Assembly (NCBI GenBank): GCA_902596355.1
Contig: CACJTS010000004.1
Coordinates: forward strand, 30,487 to 94,486
Source of the DNA: an uncultured Pelagibacteraceae bacterium
GTDB lineage: Bacteria > Pseudomonadota > Alphaproteobacteria > Pelagibacterales > Pelagibacteraceae
Direction of reading: 5' to 3'
DNA: 64,000 nucleotides
Shown: positions 10,699 to 22,767 of the stretch, one piece after another
Layout of the letters: each line of letters starts with the position of its first letter
Position numbering within the stretch: the stretch's first letter is position 1
The notes under the pieces: generated by a model
Seen by the model: only the letters and a program-made list of their open reading frames with translations
Database searches by the model: none
Told to the model about the DNA's origin: nothing
Position numbers and translations under genes: made by a program

Positions 10699-11220
10699 TT
10701 GAATAACACAAAAATAAAAATTGGTGTATTAGGTGGATCGTTTGATCCTGCTCACAAAGGACATTTGGCAATTTCTAAGGAAGCAAAAAAAAGATTCAAA
10801 CTCAAAAAAGTTATTTGGGCAATTACAAAAAGAAATCCATTTAAAATAGAGAGCAAGACATCTGTTGCTAACAGAATTAAATATTGTAAAAAAATTATTA
10901 GTACAAATTCATTTATTAAGGTTAAATTTTATGAAAAAATTATTAAATCAAATAAAACTATTAATTTAATCAATCATTTAAAAAAAGATAAAAGCATTGA
11001 AATTTATTTTTTAATGGGTGCCGACAACCTTATTAATTTTCATAAATGGCATAAATCTAAATTAATTTCACAAAAATGTAACATCATAGTTTTTGATAGA
11101 CATGGGTATAAAAAAAATTCTTTAAAATCAAAGACATTTAAGCAACTTGGCAAGACCAATCTAGAGTTTATTGAGTTTAATAAAGTCAACATTTCATCTT
11201 CTCAATTAAGAAAAATTTGA
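10699..11220 (+). CDS. nadD: Nicotinate-nucleotide adenylyltransferase
   Basis: Adenylates nicotinate mononucleotide in NAD synthesis. The nucleotidyl-transferase motif is GGSFDPAHKGH (12-22, with His19 and His22), MGADN lies near residue 110, and the SSSQLR motif (the ISSTxIR equivalent) is near residue 167. The start is TTG at 10699, one base after proA. The protein ends two residues after the SSSQLR motif, at 173 residues, so the usual C-terminal helix of about 25 residues is missing. The next gene, rsfS, is the usual neighbour. Confidence 0.9.
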   Translation: MNNTKIKIGVLGGSFDPAHKGHLAISKEAKKRFKLKKVIWAITKRNPFKIESKTSVANRIKYCKKIISTNSFIKVKFYEKIIKSNKTINLINHLKKDKSIEIYFLMGADNLINFHKWHKSKLISQKCNIIVFDRHGYKKNSLKSKTFKQLGKTNLEFIEFNKVNISSSQLRKI

Positions 11221-11237
11221 TAATCTAAATTCAATTA

Positions 11238-11588
11238 ATGGACAAAATTTCAGACTTAAAAGAAATTGTAATCAACACACTAGATATAAATAAAGCTCAA
11301 GATATTGTAACTATTGATCTTAAAGACAAGAGTTCTATGGCTGATTACATGATCATAGCAAGCGGAACATCATCTAGACATATTCAATCTTTATCAGAAC
11401 AAGTTTTAGAAAAACTTAAAAATAACGGTGTAAAAGACTCAAAAATTGAGGGTAAAGAAAGTGGAGAATGGAAACTTGTTGATGGGATTGATTTGATTGT
11501 TCATATTTTTCATCCAGAAAAAAGAAAATTTTATGAATTAGAAAAAATTTGGTCAGAGCTAATTCCAAAAGAAAAAGTGATGATATGA
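11238..11588 (+). CDS. rsfS: Ribosomal silencing factor RsfS
   Basis: A 116-residue factor that binds ribosomal protein L14 and blocks subunit joining when nutrients are scarce. Family features are DKSSMADYMIIASGTSSRHIQS in the first half, and GKESGEWKLVDGIDLIVHIF and FYELEKIW in the second. The nadD-rsfS order is common; the usual third gene rlmH is not here. Its stop overlaps the ctpA start in an ATGA. Confidence 0.93.
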   Translation: MDKISDLKEIVINTLDINKAQDIVTIDLKDKSSMADYMIIASGTSSRHIQSLSEQVLEKLKNNGVKDSKIEGKESGEWKLVDGIDLIVHIFHPEKRKFYELEKIWSELIPKEKVMI

Positions 11589-12724
11589 AAAAAATTAAAT
11601 TTCTATTATTAATTTTTTTTTCAGTTTTTTATTTAAATAAAACAGTTATTTCAGCTGAAATAGATATTTATAAAAAAATTGATCTCTTCGGTGAGGTTCT
11701 AGAAAAAATTAATAAAGAATATGTTGATGAGTTCAATCAATCTGAGAGTATGGATTCTGCTATCAATGGACTTTTACAATCCTTAGATCCTTATTCATCC
11801 TACATGTCTCCTAAAATTTTTGATGAAATGCAAACAGAAACCAGTGGTGAATTTGGTGGACTAGGAATTGAAGTTAGCATGGAGGCTGGTGTTGTAAAAG
11901 TAATTTCACCAATAGATGATACACCTGCATCTAGGGCTGGATTAAAAGCTGGTGATTACATAGTCAAAATAAATGATGTCCAGGTTCAAGGAAAATCATT
12001 AAGTGAAGCTGTTGATTTAATGAGAGGACCTGTAGGTTCTGGAATAGAGTTAACAGTAAGACGAAGAGGTGAAAGAAAAGCGCTAACATTTAATATCATA
12101 AGAGAAGTTATTCAGGTTCAATCAGTAAAATCTGAAATTTTAGATGAAAATATTGGATACATCAGGCTTACTTCATTTAACGATAACAGTAGTGATCAAA
12201 TAGAAAAACAAATTAAAAAACTTAAAAAAAATAAAAACTTAAATTCATTTATTTTAGATTTAAGAAATAATCCTGGAGGTCTTTTATCTCAAGCAATAAA
12301 GATATCAGATTTTTTTCTAGAAAATGGAGAGATAGTTTCAACAAAAAGCAGAAAAAAATCTGAAAATAGAAAATGGTTTGCAAAAAAAGGAGATATTACT
12401 GATGGAAAAACACTATTGGTTTTAATTAACTATGGTTCAGCATCTGCATCTGAAATTGTTGCTGGAGCTTTAAAGGATCACAAAAGAGCAATTATCGTTG
12501 GTGAAAATAGCTTTGGTAAAGGTTCTGTGCAATCAATTATTCCTTTAAAAAATCGTGGAGCTATCAGATTAACTGTCGCAAAATATTATCTTCCCTCTGG
12601 AAAATCTATTTCTGAAGTAGGTGTTAGACCAGATATTGAAGTAAATGAAGAAGGTGATGATTTTAGAATAAAAACTGATACTGATAATCAATTAAACTAC
12701 GCTATTAAGTTACTTAACGGATAA
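11585..12724 (+). CDS. ctpA: Carboxyl-terminal processing protease (S41)
   Basis: A periplasmic serine protease that trims C termini of envelope proteins. I use ATG 11585, which overlaps the rsfS stop and gives a clean signal peptide (MKKIKF then a hydrophobic run to about residue 22). The PDZ domain covers roughly 90-170 (GGLGIEVSME, SRAGLKAGDYI); the S41 domain follows with Ser287 (in SASASE) and Lys312 (in FGKGSVQ), spaced 25 residues as in Prc/CtpA. At 379 residues it is shorter than most alphaproteobacterial CtpA proteins and lacks their extended C-terminal tail. Confidence 0.93.
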   Translation: MKKIKFLLLIFFSVFYLNKTVISAEIDIYKKIDLFGEVLEKINKEYVDEFNQSESMDSAINGLLQSLDPYSSYMSPKIFDEMQTETSGEFGGLGIEVSMEAGVVKVISPIDDTPASRAGLKAGDYIVKINDVQVQGKSLSEAVDLMRGPVGSGIELTVRRRGERKALTFNIIREVIQVQSVKSEILDENIGYIRLTSFNDNSSDQIEKQIKKLKKNKNLNSFILDLRNNPGGLLSQAIKISDFFLENGEIVSTKSRKKSENRKWFAKKGDITDGKTLLVLINYGSASASEIVAGALKDHKRAIIVGENSFGKGSVQSIIPLKNRGAIRLTVAKYYLPSGKSISEVGVRPDIEVNEEGDDFRIKTDTDNQLNYAIKLLNG

Positions 12725-12725
12725 T

Positions 12726-13199
12726 ATGAATAAAAATTTTAAAGATTTACCACTGAGAAGTGGGGTCGGAATTGTGTTATTGAATAAAGAAAATAAAGTA
12801 TTCGTAGCAAAAAGAATAGATAATCCTAAAAATTTTTGGCAAATGCCTCAGGGTGGTGTTGATGAAGGAGAGGATAATTTAAAAGCTGCATTTAGAGAAC
12901 TAGAGGAAGAAACAAGTATCAAAAGTGTAGAACTTATAAAAGAATTAGATGGTACATTAACCTATGATTTACCTGATAGATTACTAGGTATTATTTGGAA
13001 AGGTAAGTACAAAGGTCAGAAGCAAAAATGGTTTTTAATGCGATTTATTGGAAATGATAATGAAATAAATATTAATACATCTAATCCAGAATTTTTAGAT
13101 TGGAAGTGGATTGACTTAGATTTAATTACTGATGTTGTTGTTGATTTTAAACATCACGTTTATAAAGAACTTAAAGAAAAAGTAAAAAAATTAATTTAG
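12726..13199 (+). CDS. rppH: RNA 5'-pyrophosphohydrolase (Nudix)
   Basis: Removes pyrophosphate from mRNA 5' ends and so starts decay; some homologues act on dinucleoside polyphosphates. The 157-residue protein begins with LPLRSGVGIVLLN and has a complete Nudix box at 43-65 (G-x5-E-x7-REL-x-EE, ending TSI). FWQMPQGGVDEGE is the RppH-type sequence. It starts one base after ctpA and its end overlaps the convergent atpC by 9 bases. Confidence 0.9.
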   Translation: MNKNFKDLPLRSGVGIVLLNKENKVFVAKRIDNPKNFWQMPQGGVDEGEDNLKAAFRELEEETSIKSVELIKELDGTLTYDLPDRLLGIIWKGKYKGQKQKWFLMRFIGNDNEININTSNPEFLDWKWIDLDLITDVVVDFKHHVYKELKEKVKKLI

Positions 13200-13582
13200 A
13201 GTTTTTAAAACTTCAACTTTTTGATCTGCTAAATATTTAGATTGATCGTTAATATCAGTTTTATTAGCCTCTTCTTCTGCCTGTTTAAGTAAATCTTGTT
13301 GCTTTGATTTATCCATATCAGCAAGATTAAAAATTGTACTTGTTAAAATAGAAAGATTGTTATTTTTAAACTCAACAATCCCATCCTCAACATAGTAATT
13401 TTCATCACCTGATTTTGATAAAATCTTAATTATCCCAGGTTTCAAAAAGGAAATAATAGAAATATGATCCTTCAATATTCCCATCTCTCCTTCAAAAGCA
13501 GGGACCACAACTTCTGAAACATCATCTTTTACTAAAAAAGATTTTTCAGGATTTACTATTTCAACTTTAAACTCTTCGCTCA

Positions 13583-13583
<1 letters not shown>
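13191..13583 (-). CDS. atpC: F1 ATP synthase epsilon subunit
   Basis: The 130-residue rotor subunit that couples and inhibits F1. The N-terminal beta-sandwich has VVVPAFEGEMGILKDHISI and LKPGIIKI; the C-terminal part is a short helical hairpin (DKSKQQDLLKQAEEEANK). Last gene of the atpHAGDC operon; its start shares one base with the atpD stop. Its 3' end overlaps the convergent rppH by 9 bases. Confidence 0.95.
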
Positions 13584-15876
<2,293 letters not shown>

Positions 15877-15882
15877 AAATTA

Positions 15883-17418
15883 TTAAGATTTAAAATTTCC
15901 TTTTAATTGAGTGATTACCTCAACAAGTAATTTTTCTTTATCTTCCTCAAGTTTTCCTGAACTTAAAATTGACTCTATAATTTCAGGCTTATCTGATTTA
16001 CATTTTTCAATAATCTTGCTCTCAAATTCAGCAACGTCTTTTAAATCAATATCATCCAGATAACCTTTTACTCCACAAAATACTGAAATAACTTGTTCTG
16101 CAACAGTCATGGGTGAGTATTGTTTTTGTTTTAAAAGTTCAGTTAGTTTAGAGCCTCTATTCAAAAGTTGCTGAGTAGATGCATCTAAATCAGATCCAAA
16201 TTGAGCAAAAGCTGCCATTTCTCTGTATTGTGCTAGCTCTAATTTCATTGAACCAGAAACTTTTTTCATCGCTTTTGTTTGGGCTGATGAACCAACCCTA
16301 GATACTGATAAACCTACGTTAATTGCGGGTCTTATACCTTGGTTAAATAGTTCTGTTTCAAGGAAAATTTGTCCATCTGTAATTGAAATAACGTTAGTTG
16401 GAATGAACGCGGATACGTCTCCACCTTGTGTTTCAATAATTGGCAGCGCTGTAAGTGATCCACCACCATGTTCATCACTTAACTTAGCTGCTCTTTCAAG
16501 TAATCTACTATGAAGATAAAATACATCTCCAGGATAAGCCTCACGTCCCGGAGGTCTTCTTAATAGCAATGACATTTGTCTATAAGCAACTGCTTGTTTA
16601 GACAAATCATCATAAATTATTAACGCATGCATTCCATTATCTCTAAAATACTCACCCATAGTACAACCTGTGTATGGTGCTAAGAATTGTAAAGGAGCAG
16701 AGTCAGATGCAGTAGCAGCAACGATTGTTGTGTACTCCATAGCTCCAGCTTCTTCTAATGTTTTTTGAATTTGTCTTACTGTTGATCTTTTTTGCCCAAC
16801 TGCAACATATATACAATACAGTTTTTGTTTTTCATCACCAGATTCATTGATTTTTTTTTGATTAATAATTGCATCTACTGCAACTGCTGTTTTACCAGTT
16901 TGTCTATCACCGATAATTAATTCCCTTTGCCCTCTTCCAATCGGAACTAGACTATCAATTGATTTAAGACCAGTTTGCATTGGTTCACTTACTGATTGTC
17001 GTGGAATAATACCAGGAGCTTTTACTTCAACCCTGCTTTTTTTAATTCCTTTATCTAATGGTCCCTTTCCATCAATAGGATTTCCTAAACCATCCACTAC
17101 TCTTCCTAATAATTCTTTTCCAACTGGAGTATCAACAATATTACCAGTTCTTTTTACTACATCCCCTTCTTTAACATTTCTGTCATCACCAAAAATTACG
17201 ACACCAACGTTTTCACTTTCTAAGTTTAGAGCCATACCTTTTGAACCATCTGCAAACTCTACCATTTCACCAGCTTGAACATTATCCAAACCATAAATCC
17301 TAGCAATACCATCTCCAACTGATAAAACTTGACCAACTTCTGTGACTTCTGCTTTATCACCAAAATTTTTAATTTGTTCTTTTAATATTTTTGTAACTTC
17401 TGAAGGATTTATTTCCAT
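15883..17418 (-). CDS. atpA: F1 ATP synthase alpha subunit
   Basis: The nucleotide-binding regulatory subunit of F1. The P-loop GDRQTGKT is at 170-177; [46 protein letters not shown] is represented by its conserved blocks, and [20 protein letters not shown] carries the arginine that faces the beta site. The 511-residue length is standard. It starts immediately after atpH. Confidence 0.98.
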   Translation of the reverse strand: MEINPSEVTKILKEQIKNFGDKAEVTEVGQVLSVGDGIARIYGLDNVQAGEMVEFADGSKGMALNLESENVGVVIFGDDRNVKEGDVVKRTGNIVDTPVGKELLGRVVDGLGNPIDGKGPLDKGIKKSRVEVKAPGIIPRQSVSEPMQTGLKSIDSLVPIGRGQRELIIGDRQTGKTAVAVDAIINQKKINESGDEKQKLYCIYVAVGQKRSTVRQIQKTLEEAGAMEYTTIVAATASDSAPLQFLAPYTGCTMGEYFRDNGMHALIIYDDLSKQAVAYRQMSLLLRRPPGREAYPGDVFYLHSRLLERAAKLSDEHGGGSLTALPIIETQGGDVSAFIPTNVISITDGQIFLETELFNQGIRPAINVGLSVSRVGSSAQTKAMKKVSGSMKLELAQYREMAAFAQFGSDLDASTQQLLNRGSKLTELLKQKQYSPMTVAEQVISVFCGVKGYLDDIDLKDVAEFESKIIEKCKSDKPEIIESILSSGKLEEDKEKLLVEVITQLKGNFKS

Positions 17419-17976
17419 TTATGCCTCTATCATTCTATTTTCGATTTGTTGTAATTTATTTTTAATTGAGGTATCGACCATAGTACTTCCAACTTGTACT
17501 ACCAGACCTCCTATTAAACTTTTATCATGTTTGTAGTTTAATTTTATTTTTGAGCTAAAATTTTTTGTTAACTCCTCTGTAATTTTTGCAATTTCTTCAT
17601 TAGATAATTCTTTTGCTGATTTTAATTCTGCCTTAAGTTCACCTCTTTTTCTTGAACAAATTTCAATAAAACTTTTAAGGATACGCTCGATAAAAAAGAA
17701 ACGTCTTTTTTGGATTAAAAAACTTAAAAAATTTTTAAATAAAGACTCAAATTTATTATTTTCAGAGATTGTAATGATTACTTTCAGTAAATCTTCTTGG
17801 CTTGTAGTTGGATCTTTAATCAAATTAGAAAAATCTTCACTTTGATCAATTAAATTAAGAATAGATGAAGACTGATCTTCGATCTGACTTAAAAGATTGT
17901 TTTCCTCTGAAAGTTCAAAAAGCGCAAGAGAGTACCTTTCAGCTGAAGTTATTGAAAATCCGGTGTCTTTACTCAA
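17419..17976 (-). CDS. atpH: F1 ATP synthase delta subunit
   Basis: The 185-residue stator subunit that ties F1 to the peripheral stalk (OSCP homologue). Recognisable features are ERYSLALFELSEE near the start and KHDKSLIGGLVVQVGSTMVDTSIKNKL near the end. The start is TTG at 17976, preceded by AGAGGA at a suitable distance, which decides for it. First gene of the operon; the Fo genes are elsewhere, as is normal for alphaproteobacteria. Confidence 0.94.
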   Translation of the reverse strand: MSKDTGFSITSAERYSLALFELSEENNLLSQIEDQSSSILNLIDQSEDFSNLIKDPTTSQEDLLKVIITISENNKFESLFKNFLSFLIQKRRFFFIERILKSFIEICSRKRGELKAELKSAKELSNEEIAKITEELTKNFSSKIKLNYKHDKSLIGGLVVQVGSTMVDTSIKNKLQQIENRMIEA

Positions 17977-18020
17977 CTTGGTTCCTCTATAATGTTGAAG
18001 ATTATTTAAAAATCACGCCC

Positions 18021-18049
18021 TAAATAGCATATGACCCTTATGTCTTCAA
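18021..18049 (-). promoter_or_regulatory. Candidate promoter of the atp operon
   Basis: On the minus strand TTGAAG (18049-18044), a 17-base spacer and TATTTA (18026-18021) lie 45-73 bases before the atpH start. It is the best sigma-70-type match in the 108-base gap after priA, and would give the atp operon its own transcript. Confidence 0.45.
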
Positions 18050-18062
18050 GTAGCGGATTCGT

Positions 18063-18080
18063 AAAAAAGGCCTCTTTTTT
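18063..18080 (-). terminator. Weak hairpin/T-tract after priA
   Basis: Five bases after the priA stop region the minus strand reads AAAAAAG-AGGC-CTTTTTT, a 7-bp stem with a 4-base loop ending in T6. The stem is nearly all A-T, so termination would be weak; it sits between priA and the candidate atp promoter, where a terminator is expected. Confidence 0.4.
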
Positions 18081-18084
18081 GCGG

Positions 18085-20040
18085 TTAATTGAAGTTAATT
18101 GGGTCAACATCAACTGAAAGTTTTATTCCAGAAGAAAATTTATATTTTGGAATAATTTTTGCAAGAGAACTTTGTAGTTTCATAGATTTTAAGCCTCTAA
18201 TTAAAAATCTAATTCTAAATTTTCTCTTTAATCTAAACAATGGAGCATTCACTGGCCCTAATATTTTTCCTTCTATTTTGTTTTCAATAAAATTTTTAAA
18301 ATTAATAGCTTCTTTTTCTAATTTAATTTCATTGTCTCCTGTTAATATTAAAGAAATAAATCTTTGAAATGGTGGTAGTTTATTTTTTTTCCTTATCTCC
18401 AGTTCTCTTTCTAAAAAAATATCTGGATTTTTACTTGTAATTTCTGCAATCATCTTAGTATTATTTTCGTAGGTTTGAAAATATACGGTTGCTGGCTTTC
18501 CTGTTCTTCCTGCACGTCCTGAAAGTTGATGATAAAGCTGTAAATTTTTTTCTGCACCTCTTAAATCATGTCCTTGAGATGAAAGATCAATATCAACAAC
18601 TACAATGCAATTTAAGCTTGGAAAATGAAAACCTTTTGAAATTAATTGAGTTCCAACTAAAATTTCCGTTTCATTATTAATAATTTTATCTATTTTTTCT
18701 TTAGAATCTTTTTTATTAATTGTGTCACTTGAAAAGATCTCTATTTTTTTACTAGGAAATTTTCTTTTTACTTCTTCTGAAATTCTCTCAACACCAGGGC
18801 CACTAAAAATAAATTCGCAATTGCCTTCTTTTGTACAGTTCCTTTTAAGATCAGATTTATATCCACAATAATGGCACAATAGGTTATTTTTATTTTTATG
18901 ATAAACTAAATTGATACTACAATTTGGACATGTAAAGCTTGTAAAACACTTATTACATAGAGCATTTGGAGAAAAACCTCTTCTGTTTAAAAAAAACAAA
19001 ACTTGATCTTTTTTTTCCAAATGTAAATTAACTTTTTCAATAATTTTATTTGATAACCATGATTGTTTTTCAAGTTTTGTATTATTCAAATTAATAATTT
19101 CATAATTAGGTAATGCTGCGTTTTGATATCTTTCATTTAATCTAGAAACCTCGTATTTACCTTTTTTAATATTTTCAAAAGTTTCTATAGACGGGACAGC
19201 AGTAATCAAATTGATTGGAATATTTTCAAATGATGCTCTGGAAATTGCCATATCACGAGCATTATAGGTTATACCTTCATCTTGTTTAAATGACTGATCA
19301 TGTTCCTCATCAACAATTATCATTCCTAGTTTTTTAAATGGTAAAAATAGTGAAGATCTTGCACCAATAATTATTTTTATTTTACCATTAGAAACTCCAC
19401 TCCAAATTAATTCCTTTTTTTTTTTTGAAATACCTGAATGCCAAACTGCAGGTTTAAAACCAAAATATTCTAAAAATTTTTGTTCAAACTGACTAGCTAG
19501 ACCTATTTCTGGCAATAAAATTAATCCTTGAAAACCCTTCTCTATCAATGGTTTTAACGCTTCAAAATAAACTAAAGTTTTTCCTGATCCAGTAGTACCT
19601 TGTAAAACATGAACTCTAAATTTTTTATTTGAAGCGTTCATTTTTTTTAGAGATTTATTTTGATCACTAGATAGCTTGATTAAGTTTTGTTTAATTTTGC
19701 TATCAAATATTTGATAAAGTTGAGTTTCTTTGTTCTCTACGGCATTACTAGTTAAGAGTACTAACTTTAAAGCCATACCCTTTGGGATAAGATTATATTC
19801 TGCAAACCAATTTAAAAAATTTATTGTATTTTTTTTTAACGGAGTGACGTCTAATTTCTTGATTATATTTTTAGTCTTAAAATTTTTATTATTATTTTTT
19901 TCAAATTCGTCCCAAACAACACCGGTAATTTTTGATTTTCCAAAAGGTACCATTACATAATCACCAACTTTAAGTTTTAAACTACTTTCATAAGTGAATG
20001 GATGATTAAAAATATTTGGTACAAGAATCGGATATTTCAT
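18085..20040 (-). CDS. priA: Primosomal helicase PriA
   Basis: A superfamily 2 DNA helicase that reloads the replisome at collapsed forks. N-terminal DNA-binding region, then Walker A LQGTTGSGKT (P-loop residues about 148-155), DEEH box in IIVDEEHDQSFKQ, a zinc-binding region of paired cysteines (CNKCFTSFTCPNC, CHYCG) near 360-400, and helicase motifs VGTQLISKGFHFP and QLSGRAGR. At 651 residues it is shorter than the E. coli protein (about 730), mainly at the N terminus. Upstream of atpH in the same direction. Confidence 0.95.
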   Translation of the reverse strand: MKYPILVPNIFNHPFTYESSLKLKVGDYVMVPFGKSKITGVVWDEFEKNNNKNFKTKNIIKKLDVTPLKKNTINFLNWFAEYNLIPKGMALKLVLLTSNAVENKETQLYQIFDSKIKQNLIKLSSDQNKSLKKMNASNKKFRVHVLQGTTGSGKTLVYFEALKPLIEKGFQGLILLPEIGLASQFEQKFLEYFGFKPAVWHSGISKKKKELIWSGVSNGKIKIIIGARSSLFLPFKKLGMIIVDEEHDQSFKQDEGITYNARDMAISRASFENIPINLITAVPSIETFENIKKGKYEVSRLNERYQNAALPNYEIINLNNTKLEKQSWLSNKIIEKVNLHLEKKDQVLFFLNRRGFSPNALCNKCFTSFTCPNCSINLVYHKNKNNLLCHYCGYKSDLKRNCTKEGNCEFIFSGPGVERISEEVKRKFPSKKIEIFSSDTINKKDSKEKIDKIINNETEILVGTQLISKGFHFPSLNCIVVVDIDLSSQGHDLRGAEKNLQLYHQLSGRAGRTGKPATVYFQTYENNTKMIAEITSKNPDIFLERELEIRKKNKLPPFQRFISLILTGDNEIKLEKEAINFKNFIENKIEGKILGPVNAPLFRLKRKFRIRFLIRGLKSMKLQSSLAKIIPKYKFSSGIKLSVDVDPINFN

Positions 20041-20062
20041 ATTTTTATAATATGAAAAAAAA

Positions 20063-21463
20063 TTAAGAGTGTATTGCTCTTTTATCTACTGATAAAGCAG
20101 CTTCTTTAACTGCTTCAGAAAACGTTGGATGAGCATGACAAGTTCGGGCGATATCTTCTGCACTTGCGCCAAATTCCATTGCTACACCGATCTCTGCAAT
20201 TAATTCTCCTGCATGAGGTCCAATTATATGTGCACCTAATACTTTATCTGTTTGCTCATCAGCTAAAATTTTAACAAAACCTTCCGCATCATCTATGGCC
20301 TTAGCTCTTGAATTAGCCATAAACGAAAATTTCCCTACTTTATATTTTTTATTTAATTCTTTTAATTGTTCCTCAGTTTTACCAATTGATGCTACTTCTG
20401 GTGTTGTATAAACTACTCCTGGGATTGTATCGTAATTTACATGTCCAGATTGACCAACTATGTTTTCTGCAACTGCTATACCTTCGTCTTCAGCTTTATG
20501 TGCAAGCATTGGACCAACAATTACATCGCCTATTGCATAAATATTTTCAACGTTAGTCTTAAAAATTTTATCAGTTTTAATCCTATTTCTTTCGTCAAGA
20601 TCTACTCCTACGGACTCTAAATTCAAACCATCTGTATTAGGTTTTCTGCCAACAGAAATCAAAACAACATCACACTCAAAATTATTTTTATTACCATCTT
20701 TATCTACTGTTGAAACCACTGCACCAGCTGCATTTTTTTTAATTGTTTCAACTTTATTTTGCATATTAAATTTCATTCCCTTTTTTTTTAAAATTTTCAT
20801 AAATTCTGAAGAGATTTCTTTATCCATTCCAGGTGTAATATGATCTAAAAATTCAACAACTTGTACCTCTGCTCCAAGTCTTGACCATACAGATCCCATC
20901 TCCAATCCTATATAGCCTCCTCCTACTACAACCATTTTCTTCGGTACCTTTTCTAACTTTAGAGCACCTGTTGATGAAACAATTGTTTTCTCATCTATTT
21001 CTATTCCTGGTAATGAAACTGGTACTGATCCTGTTGCAATAACTGTTTTTTCTGTTTGGATGATGGTTTCTTTATTTTTATCATCCTTTATTAAAATTTC
21101 ATTTTTAGATTTAAAACTTCCGTGTCCTTTAAAATAAGTAACTTTGTTTTTTTTTAAAAGAAATTCAACACCTTTTGTAAGAACAGTTACAGCTTTATCT
21201 TTACTTTTCATCATTTTGTCTAAATTTAATTTTACTTCGCCAACTTCAATACCTTTGTTTGCTAAACTTTTTACTTTATGAAATTCTTCAGACAGATTAA
21301 GTAAGCTTTTTGATGGGATGCAACCAACATTTAAACAAGTACCTCCCAAAGACCCTCTAGACTCTATACATGCAGTTTTTAATCCTAATTGAGCAAGTCT
21401 GATTGCGCACACATAACCACCCGGTCCACCTCCAATAACTACAGCTTGAAATTTTTCTGACAT
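20063..21463 (-). CDS. lpdA: Dihydrolipoamide dehydrogenase (E3)
   Basis: The FAD flavoprotein that reoxidises dihydrolipoamide of 2-oxo acid dehydrogenases. FAD motif GGGPGG (11-16), redox disulfide Cys43/Cys48 in [16 protein letters not shown] motif [15 protein letters not shown], and the C-terminal His-Glu pair in [14 protein letters not shown]. Length 466 is standard. Adjacent to sucB, so it serves 2-oxoglutarate dehydrogenase, and perhaps other complexes as well. Confidence 0.97.
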   Translation of the reverse strand: MSEKFQAVVIGGGPGGYVCAIRLAQLGLKTACIESRGSLGGTCLNVGCIPSKSLLNLSEEFHKVKSLANKGIEVGEVKLNLDKMMKSKDKAVTVLTKGVEFLLKKNKVTYFKGHGSFKSKNEILIKDDKNKETIIQTEKTVIATGSVPVSLPGIEIDEKTIVSSTGALKLEKVPKKMVVVGGGYIGLEMGSVWSRLGAEVQVVEFLDHITPGMDKEISSEFMKILKKKGMKFNMQNKVETIKKNAAGAVVSTVDKDGNKNNFECDVVLISVGRKPNTDGLNLESVGVDLDERNRIKTDKIFKTNVENIYAIGDVIVGPMLAHKAEDEGIAVAENIVGQSGHVNYDTIPGVVYTTPEVASIGKTEEQLKELNKKYKVGKFSFMANSRAKAIDDAEGFVKILADEQTDKVLGAHIIGPHAGELIAEIGVAMEFGASAEDIARTCHAHPTFSEAVKEAALSVDKRAIHS

Positions 21464-22762
21464 TTAAATATCTAAAAACAACCTTCTAGGGTCTTCTAAG
21501 TTTTCTTTAATCATTTTAAGGAAAGATACAGATTCTTTTCCATCAATAATTCTGTGATCATATGATAATGCTAAATACATAATTGGTCTTATTCTGATTT
21601 CACCGTCTACAACAACAGGTCTTTCCAATATATTATGCATACCCAACACTCCAGATTGAGGTAAATTTAGTATTGGGGTTGAAAGCATAGACCCATACAC
21701 ACCTCCATTACTTATTGTAAATGTTCCCCCCTGAAGATCTTCAATCGTTAGCTTTCCATCTCGCGCTTTTTCTGAAATTTCTTTAATATTTTTTTCAATA
21801 TCTGCAAAGGATAATTCATCTGCATTTCTCAAAACTGGAACAACCAAACCCTTATCTGTTCCGACAGCAAAGCTAATATTGTAATAGTTTTTATAGATAA
21901 TCTCATCTCCGTCTATTTCAGCATTTACTGCAGGGAAATTTTTTAAAGCAACTACACATGCTTTTACAAAGAAGGACATTAATCCTAATTTTATCCCATA
22001 ACGAGATTGGAAATCCTCTTGATTTTCTTTCCTCATTTCCATCACACTGCTCATATCAACCTCGTTAAATGTTGTTAAAAGAGCGGCATTCTCTTGAGCT
22101 TGCTTTAATCTTTTTGCAATAGTTTGTCTCAACCTAGTCATCTTAATTCGTTCTTCTTCACCATATTGAATTTTTCTTTCAGATGGTTTTGGATTTGTAC
22201 CCATCAAACTTATTAAATCTCCTTTTAAAACTCTCCCATCTTTTCCTGAACCTTGAATTGAATTAATATCGATATTATTTTCAGTTACTATTTTTCTCAC
22301 TGCTGGAGACAAGGTTGGATTAACATTTCTTTTTAGAGCAACATCTGGTTTTACTTCCTCAGTTAAAACCAATGGTTTATCTTTGGGTTTTTCTATATCT
22401 TTTTCTTCAAATACTTTTGGTTCTTTTTTGTTTGCATCTAATTTTATTACATTGCTCTCTAAAGGAACTATTTCCTCTTGCTTGATTTCTTTTTGGTTTT
22501 TTGGTGCAGATTTAACCGCTCCACTTTCTGCTGATACAGAACCTAATAATGCTCCTACTTCAACGACTGATCCATCTTGTGAATTTATCTCTGTTAACAC
22601 ACCAGAGATTGGAGATGGCACTTCTAAGTTTACTTTGTCTGTCTCAAGTTCTACAATTGGCTCATCTGCTTCGACTGTATCACCTGCGTTTTTTAACCAT
22701 TTTGCAACAGTAGCTTCTGTTATACTTTCGCCAAGAACTGGGACTACTATTTTTTCACTCAT
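21464..22762 (-). CDS. sucB: 2-oxoglutarate dehydrogenase E2 succinyltransferase
   Basis: Transfers the succinyl group from E1 to CoA. One lipoyl domain (residues 1-77, lipoyl-lysine Lys43 in ETDKVNLEV), a Lys/Glu/Pro-rich linker, an E3/E1-binding domain near 150-190 ([15 protein letters not shown]), and the catalytic acyltransferase domain ending in [19 protein letters not shown] with its His/Asp pair. The 432-residue single-lipoyl layout is that of SucB. Lies between sucA and lpdA. Confidence 0.97.
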   Translation of the reverse strand: MSEKIVVPVLGESITEATVAKWLKNAGDTVEADEPIVELETDKVNLEVPSPISGVLTEINSQDGSVVEVGALLGSVSAESGAVKSAPKNQKEIKQEEIVPLESNVIKLDANKKEPKVFEEKDIEKPKDKPLVLTEEVKPDVALKRNVNPTLSPAVRKIVTENNIDINSIQGSGKDGRVLKGDLISLMGTNPKPSERKIQYGEEERIKMTRLRQTIAKRLKQAQENAALLTTFNEVDMSSVMEMRKENQEDFQSRYGIKLGLMSFFVKACVVALKNFPAVNAEIDGDEIIYKNYYNISFAVGTDKGLVVPVLRNADELSFADIEKNIKEISEKARDGKLTIEDLQGGTFTISNGGVYGSMLSTPILNLPQSGVLGMHNILERPVVVDGEIRIRPIMYLALSYDHRIIDGKESVSFLKMIKENLEDPRRLFLDI

Positions 22763-22767
22763 TAAAA

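Noticed and set aside
11549..11584. Longer CtpA starting at TTG 11549
   Set aside because: The extension is charged and would spoil the signal peptide that begins at 11585; it also lies inside rsfS.
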